From Spirochaetia bacterium (GTDB taxonomy: Bacteria > Spirochaetota > Spirochaetia > Treponematales > Rectinemataceae), in contig JAJTBL010000119.1 in assembly GCA_021286925.1 (NCBI GenBank), positions 1 through 6,197 on the forward strand: a DNA stretch of 6,197 nt, read 5' to 3'. Position numbers and translations under genes: made by a program. Positions within the stretch are counted from its first letter, which is position 1. The number at the start of each line of letters is the position of its first letter. This document shows, piece by piece, positions 1 to 5,717 of the stretch. Below the pieces are notes generated by a model that worked only from the letters and a program-made list of their open reading frames with translations, made no database searches and was not told the DNA's origin.

Positions 1-264
1 TCAGCGGCCCGATATAGTCCAGATAGGCGATGTAGAATTGAATTTCCCGCTCAAAGCTGTCGATTGTCTCGTCGATGAACGCACTTCCTGGGCGTTTGCA
101 AGGTGGCGGAAGAACATGGGCTGAAGACCATATTCAGACAAACCGCCATTGATGCCATCGAGAATTTGATCGAGATTGAGATCGATAAAATAGTCTGGCA
201 TGTCGAAGGCAGAAGCTCTGCGCGGATCTTCAGGATTTTCAAAGAGCACGCTGACCGCAATCAT
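1..264 (-). CDS. MutS-related DNA mismatch-repair ATPase, N-terminal part; frame apparently broken
   Basis: The first 61 residues match, from memory, the N-terminus of a MutS-related family that lacks the usual MutS mismatch-recognition N-terminus: an opening like AVSVLFENPED, then PDYFIDLNLDQILDGI, then YGLQPMFFRHL. The known role of MutS ATPases is DNA repair or structure recognition; the ATPase domain lies beyond the left edge. The start is ATG at 264-262, preceded by a strong AAGGAGG (270-276) at 5-nt spacing. After residue 61 (QEV, codon 84-82) this frame gives low-complexity, non-family sequence and stops at 3-1. A second frame (79-2) reads FIDETIDSFEREIQFYIAYL and stays open to the edge, as expected for the helical region following in the family. 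The expected segment between them (a YRxEVxRDLE-like stretch, roughly 15 residues from memory) is missing. A small deletion with frameshift, or an assembly error, is likely. It lies downstream of a fluoride riboswitch. Confidence 0.65.
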   Translation of the reverse strand: MIAVSVLFENPEDPRRASAFDMPDYFIDLNLDQILDGINGGLSEYGLQPMFFRHLANAQEVRSSTRQSTALSGKFNSTSPIWTISGR

Positions 265-270
265 AACAAC

Positions 271-357
271 CTCCTTCCGGCTGACAAAACATGAGCGCCC
301 TGGCGGAAACCCCCTTATGAGGGCTTAGCACCAAAGCCAGGCGCATGTCGGAAGGAG
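271..357 (-). promoter_or_regulatory. Riboswitch expression platform: anti-Shine-Dalgarno helix
   Basis: CTCCTTCCG (357-349), the 3' edge of the aptamer, is perfectly complementary over 9 nt to CGGAAGGAG (279-271), the ribosome-binding site. Between them the leader can continue the same rod: ACAT/ATGT (348-345 with 292-289), GCGC/GCGC (344-341 with 298-295), CTGGC/GCCAG (340-336 with 304-300) and a CCCT-CATA-AGGG hairpin (323-312). GACTCC cannot pair in the aptamer and with the Shine-Dalgarno at once. The inference is that fluoride binding locks GACTCC into the aptamer and frees the ribosome-binding site, giving a translational ON switch. The one-base-bulged GCGC-CTGGC stem followed by TTTT at 289-286 could also act as a terminator, but the tract is short. 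Confidence 0.7.
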
Positions 358-416
358 TCATCAGCAGCGGGAAGCCGCGCAGTTCAGGCACATGCCCCGG
401 TGGACTCCATCACCTT
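349..416 (-). promoter_or_regulatory. Fluoride riboswitch aptamer (crcB motif)
   Basis: Read on the minus strand, 414-399 is GGTGATGGAGTCCACC and 365-350 is GCTGATGACTCCTTCC, the two hallmark blocks of the crcB/fluoride aptamer; the AACTGC block is at 384-379. All expected helices form. GGTG (414-411) pairs with CACC (402-399) as the pseudoknot. GGAGTC (408-403) pairs with GACTCC (359-354). A GCGG/CCGC hairpin (378-375 with 370-367, loop CTTC) caps the third helix. A small extra hairpin (GGCA/TGCC around 395-387) sits between the pseudoknot strand and AACTGC. The aptamer binds fluoride through a metal cluster and switches the downstream gene, here the MutS-related gene about 85 nt further on. 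Association of crcB-motif RNAs with DNA-repair genes is established in the literature describing the motif. Confidence 0.92.
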
Positions 417-417
417 C

Positions 418-446
418 AGTTTTCAAAAACAGGCCGTCTTTGACAA
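418..446 (-). promoter_or_regulatory. Possible promoter for the riboswitch-mutS transcript
   Basis: TTGTCA (446-441) is separated by 17 nt from AAAACT (423-418), a weak -10 with 3 of 6 consensus bases. Transcription would begin at about the first bases of the aptamer (414-411), which is close but slightly tight. No better pair was found between the xylA stop and the aptamer. Confidence 0.3.
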
Positions 447-520
447 GACTTACTGCAATACCAAAATGATAGCCAAAACGGGTGATTTTTGAAAGGGGGC
501 TGGCTTGTATTCATATCTCT

Positions 521-1864
521 TCAGATTCTGCTCACATACCCCATAATGAGGTTTTCGAGGCGCTCCTGCTTGCCGGAGGTGCGGCCGATATCGGGGTCGG
601 CCGGCGCCAGGGAAGCCAGTTCTGCCAGGCTGAGCCGGCCTTCTTCAAAACGCTTGCCGTTACCAGCATCGAAGCTCGAATAGCGCTGGCGGACAAAGGC
701 GTCGAGCTTGCCGTCTTCGAGGATGCGGTTCGCGGCGAGGAGCCCTGCGGCAAAGGCGTCCATGCCGCCGATGTGGGCTTCGAAAAGGTCGCTCGGGTCA
801 ACGGAATTGCGGCGGATTTTGGCGTCGAAATTGAGGCCGCCCGTGGTGAAGCCGCCGGCACGCAGAATGGCGAGCATGGCGAGGGTGGTGTCATAGACAT
901 TGGTGGGGAACTGGTCGGTGTCCCAGCCGTTGCGGGGATCGCCGCGGTTAGCGTCGACAGAGCCGAAAATACCGAGCGCTGCAGCTGTTTCGAGTTCATG
1001 CTGGAAGTCATGGCCGGCCAGTTCGGCGTGGTTGGCTTCGATATTGACGCGGAAGTCTTTTTCAAGCCCGTAGGTGCGCAGGAAAGCGGCAACGGTTTCA
1101 ACGTCGAAATCATACTGATGCTTCATCGGCTCCATGGGTTTGGGCTCGATGTAAAAGGCACCTTGAAAACCGCGGGCTCGGCCGTAGTCGCGGGCCATCG
1201 TCAAAAAGCGCGCCAGATGGTCTTTTTCACGTTTGAGGTTGGTGTTGAGGAGGCTCATGTAGCCTTCGCGGCCGCCCCAGAACACATAGCCCTGTCCGCC
1301 CAGCTCGATGGTAGCGTCCAGCGCTGCCTTGACCTGGGCAGCGGCGTGAGCAACAACACCGAATTCAGGGTTTGTCGCGGCGCCGTTCATGTAGCGCGGA
1401 TGGGAGAAAAGATTGGCAGTTCCCCACAGCAGGCCCACGCCGGTCGCCTTTTGCCGCTCGCGGGCGAGGCTCACCATATGCACGAGATTTTTTTCACTTT
1501 CGGCAATCGTGGCTCCCTCCGGCGCGATATCGCGGTCGTGGAAACAATAAAAATCGGCACCGAGCTTGGTGAAAAACTCGAATGCCGCATCGAGCTTGTG
1601 CTCATGTGCTTCAAGGGGATTGCGGGCATCGCTGGCCCAGGGGTGAACTTGTGTCGCAGAACCAAAGGGGTCCGTGCCATCCGCCCCGAAGCTGTGCCAG
1701 TAGGCAACGGAAAACCGCAGATGTTCGCGCATGGCTTTCCCGCCGATGACGCGGTCCGGGTCGTAAAATTTGAACGAAAGGGGATTGTCGCTCTTCGGGC
1801 CTTCATAGCGAATTTTGCCAATTCCAGGAAAATATTCTTTGTGACCCACAAAATACTCTGCCAT
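521..1864 (-). CDS. xylA: D-xylose isomerase (class II)
   Basis: This cytoplasmic enzyme interconverts D-xylose and D-xylulose (and D-glucose/D-fructose), the first step of bacterial xylose use. The 447-residue protein has normal class II length and a complete active site. His109 and Asp112 lie in FHDRDIAPEG. VFWGGREGY is at 194-202. Metal ligands are Glu240 (IEPKP), Glu276 and His279 (NIEANH), Asp304 (SVDAN), Asp315 and Asp317 (WDTDQFP) and Asp347 (GLNFDAKIRR). Every one is offset by exactly 8 from the E. coli numbering, so no internal indel separates them. The start is ATG at 1864-1862 with an AAGGA-type site about 8 nt upstream. It follows xylB by 16 nt and is surely co-transcribed with it. 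The gene order xylB-xylA is the reverse of the E. coli order. No convincing terminator was seen after the stop. Confidence 0.97.
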   Translation of the reverse strand: MAEYFVGHKEYFPGIGKIRYEGPKSDNPLSFKFYDPDRVIGGKAMREHLRFSVAYWHSFGADGTDPFGSATQVHPWASDARNPLEAHEHKLDAAFEFFTKLGADFYCFHDRDIAPEGATIAESEKNLVHMVSLARERQKATGVGLLWGTANLFSHPRYMNGAATNPEFGVVAHAAAQVKAALDATIELGGQGYVFWGGREGYMSLLNTNLKREKDHLARFLTMARDYGRARGFQGAFYIEPKPMEPMKHQYDFDVETVAAFLRTYGLEKDFRVNIEANHAELAGHDFQHELETAAALGIFGSVDANRGDPRNGWDTDQFPTNVYDTTLAMLAILRAGGFTTGGLNFDAKIRRNSVDPSDLFEAHIGGMDAFAAGLLAANRILEDGKLDAFVRQRYSSFDAGNGKRFEEGRLSLAELASLAPADPDIGRTSGKQERLENLIMGYVSRI

Positions 1865-1880
1865 AGTGTCTTTCCTTCTT

Positions 1881-3368
1881 TTATCGATACAGCGGACTCA
1901 AGACCGCCAAATATTTCGAATAATTCTCGTACGCTTCCTCATAGCACGCGACAGCTTCAGGTTCGGGCTCCACGGCCGAGTCTCCTCGAATCGCAACATG
2001 GGCATCGACAAGCTCCTCGATGTTTCGAGCCCTGCCGCCCGCCTTTTCCAAACACCAGAGTGCCTGAATCGCCGCTCCAAAGGCGGCCGCCTCTTCTTCT
2101 TCGGGCACCCGGACAGGCAAGCCCATGACATTCGCGGCAATCTGCCGCCAAAGCCGGCTTTTCGCCCCGCCGCCGACCAGCCTGATTTCCCTGGCCGTAA
2201 ATCCAAGCTTCTTGAACGACTCAAGCCCGATGCGCATACCGAAAATCGCCGCTTCCAGTGCCGCCCGCGCGAGATTTTCTCTACTGAAATTGGCCGCCGT
2301 TGCGCCATTGATGCTGGCCCTTCCGTTCGGCAAGTTGGGAATTCGTTCGCCATTGAAAAATGGCAGGACCGCAAGCCCTTCCGCGCCGATGGGCGCCGAT
2401 TCCGCCCTTAGGTTGAGTTCTTCGACACTCATCCCCAAAAGCGCGCGAATTTGTTCGCTCGCCACCGTGCAGTTCATCGTGCATAAGAGCGGCAGCCATC
2501 CGCCTGTTGAGGAACAGAAGGCAGCCAGATTGCCCTCAGGATCCACAACAGGTGTCTTTGAGTATCCATAGAGCGTGCCCGAAGTGCCCAGGCTCATCGT
2601 CAGAAATCCATCGCGCACCGTGCCTGTGCCAATCGCGCTCATCATATTGTCGCCGCCGCCTGCGGACACAACAGCGCCTTCAGGAATCCCGAATCGCTTC
2701 GCCGCTTCAGCGCTCACTCGGCCGGCAGGTTCGTCCGGTCCTATTATATAAGGAAGAAAATCGATGAGATTTGGATCGATGAGGCCGCAGATGCGCCGCG
2801 ACCACGTGCGGGCTCGCACATCCAAGAGTGCTGTCCCGGAAGCGTCACCGTATTCAGTCACATACGCGCCGGTCAGCAGAAAATTGACATAGTCATGGGG
2901 CAGAAGTACATGGCGCAGCCGGGCGTAGGCATCAGGCTCGTGCTTTTTGAGCCATAGAATTTTCGGCGCGGTATATCCAGGAAGCATGAGAAGCCCTGTT
3001 TCCGCAAGGAGTGCCGCGTTGCCGCCCGCTTTGCCGGTAAGCTCTTCGCATTCCACAGCAGTCGAAGTGTCGTTCCACAGTTTTACAGGACGAATGGCAT
3101 GCCCATCTGCATCGAGCGGCACAAAACCATGCTGCTGGCCCGACACGCCAATGGCATCGATGTCCGCGCGCAGATCCGGCGGAATCGCCGCAAAGCAGTC
3201 CGAGAGTGCAGTTTCATACCATTCGGCCTTCTGCTCGCGGGTTCCGTCATTTTTCGCAATGATATCCAGCGCCGCCTGCGATTTGGCAAGTATATGCCGT
3301 GTATGAGGGTTGTAGAGAATGATTTTACAGCTCTGTGTGCCCAGATCGATGCCGCATACGACACCCAT
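1881..3368 (-). CDS. xylB: Xylulokinase (FGGY carbohydrate kinase)
   Basis: It phosphorylates D-xylulose with ATP to D-xylulose 5-phosphate, feeding the pentose phosphate pathway. From the chosen start the protein has 495 residues, typical of XylB. The N-terminal phosphate-binding loop GIDLGTQSCK is at 6-15. SGQQHG (76-81) matches the substrate-binding motif of xylulokinases. The catalytic Asp is Asp240 in GGGDNMMSAIG. MSLGTSGTLY follows as the second phosphate loop. The C-terminal FGGY signature is LVGGGAKSRLWRQIAANVMGLPV. The start is ATG 3368-3366, because GGAGGGGG lies 5 nt upstream. An in-frame TTG at 3392 would add eight residues (MARAEGAN) that run through this ribosome site and is less likely. 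It is the first gene of xylBA, divergent from the AraC-type regulator. Confidence 0.96.
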   Translation of the reverse strand: MGVVCGIDLGTQSCKIILYNPHTRHILAKSQAALDIIAKNDGTREQKAEWYETALSDCFAAIPPDLRADIDAIGVSGQQHGFVPLDADGHAIRPVKLWNDTSTAVECEELTGKAGGNAALLAETGLLMLPGYTAPKILWLKKHEPDAYARLRHVLLPHDYVNFLLTGAYVTEYGDASGTALLDVRARTWSRRICGLIDPNLIDFLPYIIGPDEPAGRVSAEAAKRFGIPEGAVVSAGGGDNMMSAIGTGTVRDGFLTMSLGTSGTLYGYSKTPVVDPEGNLAAFCSSTGGWLPLLCTMNCTVASEQIRALLGMSVEELNLRAESAPIGAEGLAVLPFFNGERIPNLPNGRASINGATAANFSRENLARAALEAAIFGMRIGLESFKKLGFTAREIRLVGGGAKSRLWRQIAANVMGLPVRVPEEEEAAAFGAAIQALWCLEKAGGRARNIEELVDAHVAIRGDSAVEPEPEAVACYEEAYENYSKYLAVLSPLYR

Positions 3369-3432
3369 ATTTGCCCCCTCCGCTCTTGCCAATTACAGCG
3401 TAGGTGCATTTTGAATCAAATGAAATACGAGA

Positions 3433-3471
3433 TATTGACAATACCTATCTATTATTGACATTCTGATTCTA
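3433..3471. promoter_or_regulatory. Candidate AraC-type operator: two direct repeats 20 bp apart
   Basis: TATTGACA occurs at 3433-3440 and again at 3453-3460. The units extend with matching TCTA at 3448-3451 and 3468-3471, giving 13 identities in 19 positions. AraC-family proteins bind tandem half-sites about two helical turns apart, each contacted by the two HTHs of one monomer. The pair lies in the intergenic region between the regulator and xylB, overlapping the regulator's start codon and about 65-100 bp upstream of xylB. This fits activation of xylBA and autoregulation, but is inference. The first TATTGACAATA (3433-3443) is also a short palindrome. Confidence 0.5.
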
Positions 3472-4310
3472 TGAAAATCAAGGACGCGGTCTATGTGTAT
3501 CGCCTGATGAGCGGGGAAAGGCTGGCCTGGCACGGCCGGTACCACGCCCATGCCCGCGGAGAGTATGAATTTCACTATTTCATGGAGGGGCAAGGAGCTC
3601 TTTTAATAAATAAGGCAAAATACATCATAGATGGCGGCCAAATATACTTTATCAAGCCGCGCGAATTCCATTCGATTCTTCCAGAAGCCGTTGAAAAACC
3701 TATCAGTTATTATGCTGTTTTATTCGAGCCGGAAGCAGGGAATCCAGCCGACGATGACATCGTGACGCTTTTGGGGCATGTGTGGCATGCCCGGTCCAGA
3801 GCCTTTCCGGTTGATTCGAAGGATCGTTTTCTTCTTGACGATCTGTACCGGCTTTCTAAATCCCCCTCCGAACAATCCCGCAAAGCGGCGGAGCATGCGC
3901 TCCTCAGTATCCTATACCGATGGTTCGATCATATTGACAGCCCAACTCCTGCCCTGAGCGCTCCGCGCACAAAAAACGAGCATGTCGAGCGCGCGCTTTC
4001 GTACATGAGCAAGCATATCCGCGAAAAGCTCAGCTCTGACGATCTCGCAGCCAGGCTCGGTCTGTCAGAAGAATACTTCATCAGGCTTTTCAGGCACCAC
4101 CTGGGGATGTCGCCGTTTCAATACTTCACCCGGCTTAAAATCGAAGCGGCTTCGGCGGTGCTTGTGGATAATCAGCTTACCATTAGCGATGTCGCGGATC
4201 GGTTTGGCTTCGAAAATCCCTTCCACTTCACCAAAGTCTTCAAAAAATGCACGGGGCTCTCGCCGCGCGAGTACCGGAAAATATTCTTCGAGGCTGGGAA
4301 GCCGCAATGA
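3471..4310 (+). CDS. AraC/XylS-family transcriptional regulator, probable xylose operon regulator
   Basis: A cytoplasmic DNA-binding regulator of 279 residues. The N-terminal half (about 18-85) is a cupin-like sugar-sensing domain with His-rich strands (HGRYHAHARGEYEFHYF, and GGQIYFIKPREFHSI). A linker spans about 110-165. The C-terminal AraC domain (170-270) carries two helix-turn-helices, DLAARLGLSEEYFIRLF (191-207) and ISDVADRFGFENPFHFTKVFKK (238-259), ending with the family signature GLSPREYRK. It is divergent from xylBA, so a xylose-responsive role is inferred. It lacks the LacI-like domain of E. coli XylR and is not its close orthologue. The ATG at 3471 has no Shine-Dalgarno sequence; the next Met (residue 13) has none either, so the transcript may be leaderless. 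Confidence 0.9.
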   Translation: MKIKDAVYVYRLMSGERLAWHGRYHAHARGEYEFHYFMEGQGALLINKAKYIIDGGQIYFIKPREFHSILPEAVEKPISYYAVLFEPEAGNPADDDIVTLLGHVWHARSRAFPVDSKDRFLLDDLYRLSKSPSEQSRKAAEHALLSILYRWFDHIDSPTPALSAPRTKNEHVERALSYMSKHIREKLSSDDLAARLGLSEEYFIRLFRHHLGMSPFQYFTRLKIEAASAVLVDNQLTISDVADRFGFENPFHFTKVFKKCTGLSPREYRKIFFEAGKPQ

Positions 4311-4375
4311 TGCCGCAAGAGCGTAATTTCATTATATTTTATCAATGCAGCAAGTTTTGACGACAGGAGAAAAAA

Positions 4376-4885
4376 GTGGACCAGAATAAATTATACGAAA
4401 TCGAATTTAAAAAGAACGACGGAACCGTGATGAACCTGGCTGGATTCAGGGATAAAACACTGCTCATTGTCAACACAGCCAGCAAATGCGGATTCACTCC
4501 GCAATACAAAGGCCTTGAGGCGCTGTATAAGAAATACGCTGCCCGCGGGCTTGTGGTACTCGGCTTTCCCTGCGACCAGTTTGCACATCAGGAGCCGGGT
4601 TCCGACGCTGACATTCTGCAATTCTGCCAGATCAATTTTGGGGTAACCTTTCCGCTGATGGCAAAAATCGAAGTAAACGGCCCGGGCGCGCATCCGCTTT
4701 TCGCAGAACTTCGCAAGAGAACCGGCGGACTGCTCGGAAATTCGATAAAATGGAACTTCACCAAATTTTTGATTTCACCCGGCGCAACGGTTATCAAGCG
4801 CTATGCTCCTTCCGTTGAGCCGGAAAAGCTTGAAAAGGATATAGAGGAATTATTGGCCTCCACCCCTGCTGGTTCTTCCAAATAA
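4376..4885 (+). CDS. Glutathione peroxidase family thiol peroxidase
   Basis: It reduces hydrogen peroxide or organic hydroperoxides, in most bacteria probably with thioredoxin rather than glutathione. The 169-residue protein has the thioredoxin-like fold with the catalytic set Cys38 (TASKCGFTPQYKGLE), Gln72 (HQEPG), Trp126 and Asn127 (KWNFTKFL). Cys66 in GFPCDQF and Cys84 in FCQINFGVTFP are also present, the latter in the usual FCxxNYGVTFP region. The peroxidatic residue is a normal Cys, not selenocysteine. FPCDQF replaces the usual FPCNQF. There is no signal peptide, so it should be cytoplasmic. The GTG start is supported by AGGAGA at 4365-4370 with 5-nt spacing. It lies 65 nt after the regulator on the same strand; that gap is AT-rich (TATATT at 4333-4338) with no good -35. 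Its last 36 bp overlap the end of nagB. Confidence 0.93.
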   Translation: MDQNKLYEIEFKKNDGTVMNLAGFRDKTLLIVNTASKCGFTPQYKGLEALYKKYAARGLVVLGFPCDQFAHQEPGSDADILQFCQINFGVTFPLMAKIEVNGPGAHPLFAELRKRTGGLLGNSIKWNFTKFLISPGATVIKRYAPSVEPEKLEKDIEELLASTPAGSSK

Positions 4886-5611
4886 AAGTGAAGCCGAAGC
4901 CGTATCCAGGAATGTATAGCATTCCGGATGCAATTGCAGAATCGAAGCGGGGTGAAGCGGCGACACTTCGCCGCCAAGGCAGGCTGCAACAGCCTTCGCT
5001 TTACGTTCGTCCGGCACCGTATTGATAATGCACCTGCTTTTTAAAATCTGCCGGACACTCATCGAAATGGCACGGTCTGGTGTTGCCTCAACTGAGGGGA
5101 ACCACCCCTCATTGACTTGCTGTTGGCGGCATGCCTGATCCAGCTTGACAATAAGGTACGGCTGTTCATTCTCAAAGTCAGCGGGAGGGTCATTGAAGGC
5201 AAGGTGCCCGTTTTCGCCGATTCCAACAAAGGCAACGTCAATAGTTGCTTTACTGATGACATCGCCAAGCCTTTTTACTTCAACTGAAAGATCAGAAGCA
5301 TCGCCTGCAATGGCATGAAAAGCCTTGAGCCGGGGCACTTTGCTGACAAAATTATCCTTGAGATATTTGCGGAAACTCGCGCTGTGCGTTTCTGGAATGC
5401 CTGCATATTCGTCCAGATGAAAAACTTCTACTACAGACCAATCGATATCCGCTTTGACCAACGCAGCAAGCATTTCGATTTGGCTTAATCCTGTAGCCAA
5501 AATGATTGAGGCTGTACCGCGGCGGGCTATTGCCTGCCTTATCTTGCTTGCGCCTGCCAAGGCTGCAAATTGACCGCAGTCCAATTTCGTTTCACTGATA
5601 GAAATATTCAT
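4850..5611 (-). CDS. nagB: NagB-type glucosamine-6-phosphate deaminase homologue
   Basis: Members convert glucosamine 6-phosphate to fructose 6-phosphate plus ammonia, the committing step of amino-sugar catabolism; the fold is shared with 6-phosphogluconolactonase. In this 253-residue protein, LDEYAG carries Asp67, equivalent to E. coli Asp72. GIGENGHLAFNDPP (131-143) carries His136, equivalent to His143. At the positions of E. coli Asp141 and Glu148 it has Asn134 and Asp141, and the phosphate loop reads ATGLSQIEML rather than TGGTP-type. This pattern is, from memory, typical of a NagB-like subgroup, so the exact substrate is uncertain. SMSVRQIL (183-190) and the C-terminal SPLHPASILQLHP are also family hallmarks. 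The ATG at 5611-5609 has only a GGAG 12 nt upstream. It is divergent from a GntR regulator and converges on the peroxidase gene. Confidence 0.85.
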   Translation of the reverse strand: MNISISETKLDCGQFAALAGASKIRQAIARRGTASIILATGLSQIEMLAALVKADIDWSVVEVFHLDEYAGIPETHSASFRKYLKDNFVSKVPRLKAFHAIAGDASDLSVEVKRLGDVISKATIDVAFVGIGENGHLAFNDPPADFENEQPYLIVKLDQACRQQQVNEGWFPSVEATPDRAISMSVRQILKSRCIINTVPDERKAKAVAACLGGEVSPLHPASILQLHPECYTFLDTASASLLFGRTSRGGGQ

Positions 5612-5616
5612 GCTGT

Positions 5617-5645
5617 ATTGTAACTCCAGTATTGCGTTCGGACAA
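5617..5645 (-). promoter_or_regulatory. Predicted nagB promoter, giving a leaderless transcript
   Basis: TTGTCC (5645-5640), 17-nt spacer, TACAAT (5622-5617): 4/6 and 5/6 matches to sigma70 boxes at ideal spacing. The initiation point about 7 nt beyond the -10 falls on the nagB ATG (5611-5609), so the mRNA would have essentially no 5' leader. That would explain the poor, distant Shine-Dalgarno. The -35 lies inside the 5639-5656 palindrome. Confidence 0.6.
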
Positions 5646-5656
5646 TTCTCTGTCCG
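5639..5656. promoter_or_regulatory. Perfect palindrome, candidate regulator operator
   Basis: CGGACA (5639-5644) and TGTCCG (5651-5656) form perfect 6-bp arms around a 6-bp AT-rich spacer. The site covers the -35 of the nagB promoter and ends 4 bp before the -35 of the gntR promoter. That suits repression of nagB, and perhaps of both genes, by the adjacent GntR-family protein. Binding is inferred from position only. Confidence 0.5.
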
Positions 5657-5659
5657 GCA

Positions 5660-5688
5660 TTGACAATCCAGGATTTGAGGTCTAGATT
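5660..5688 (+). promoter_or_regulatory. Sigma70-type promoter of the GntR regulator gene
   Basis: A perfect TTGACA (5660-5665), 17-nt spacer, and TAGATT (5683-5688, 4 of 6). Transcription would start near 5695, giving a leader of about 23 nt that includes AGGA at 5707-5710. An ATTCGAAT palindrome (5697-5704) lies in that leader. Confidence 0.7.
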
Positions 5689-5717
5689 TTTATTAAATTC
5701 GAATACAGGAACCAACC

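Noticed and set aside
470..512. Possible terminator after xylA (AGCCA ... TGGCT)
   Set aside because: The arms are only 5 bp with a large loop and no T-tract follows, so it is not a convincing intrinsic terminator.
482..2128. Long 548-codon open frame on the plus strand
   Set aside because: It is antisense to xylA and the end of xylB, both with complete catalytic motifs; its translation shows no recognisable domain and it has no good start context.
3369..3392. Eight-residue N-terminal extension of xylulokinase from a TTG
   Set aside because: The extension runs through the strong GGAGGGGG ribosome site that serves the ATG at 3368, and the FGGY fold begins right after that ATG.
3412..3441. 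Sigma70 promoter for xylBA from TTGTCA at 3441-3436
   Set aside because: No acceptable -10 occurs at 16-18 nt spacing (TTGATT, TGATTC, GATTCA are all poor). A weak, activator-dependent promoter is possible but not shown.
4320..4345. Promoter for the peroxidase gene at the TATATT stretch
   Set aside because: No -35-like hexamer lies at suitable spacing; AT-richness alone is not enough.
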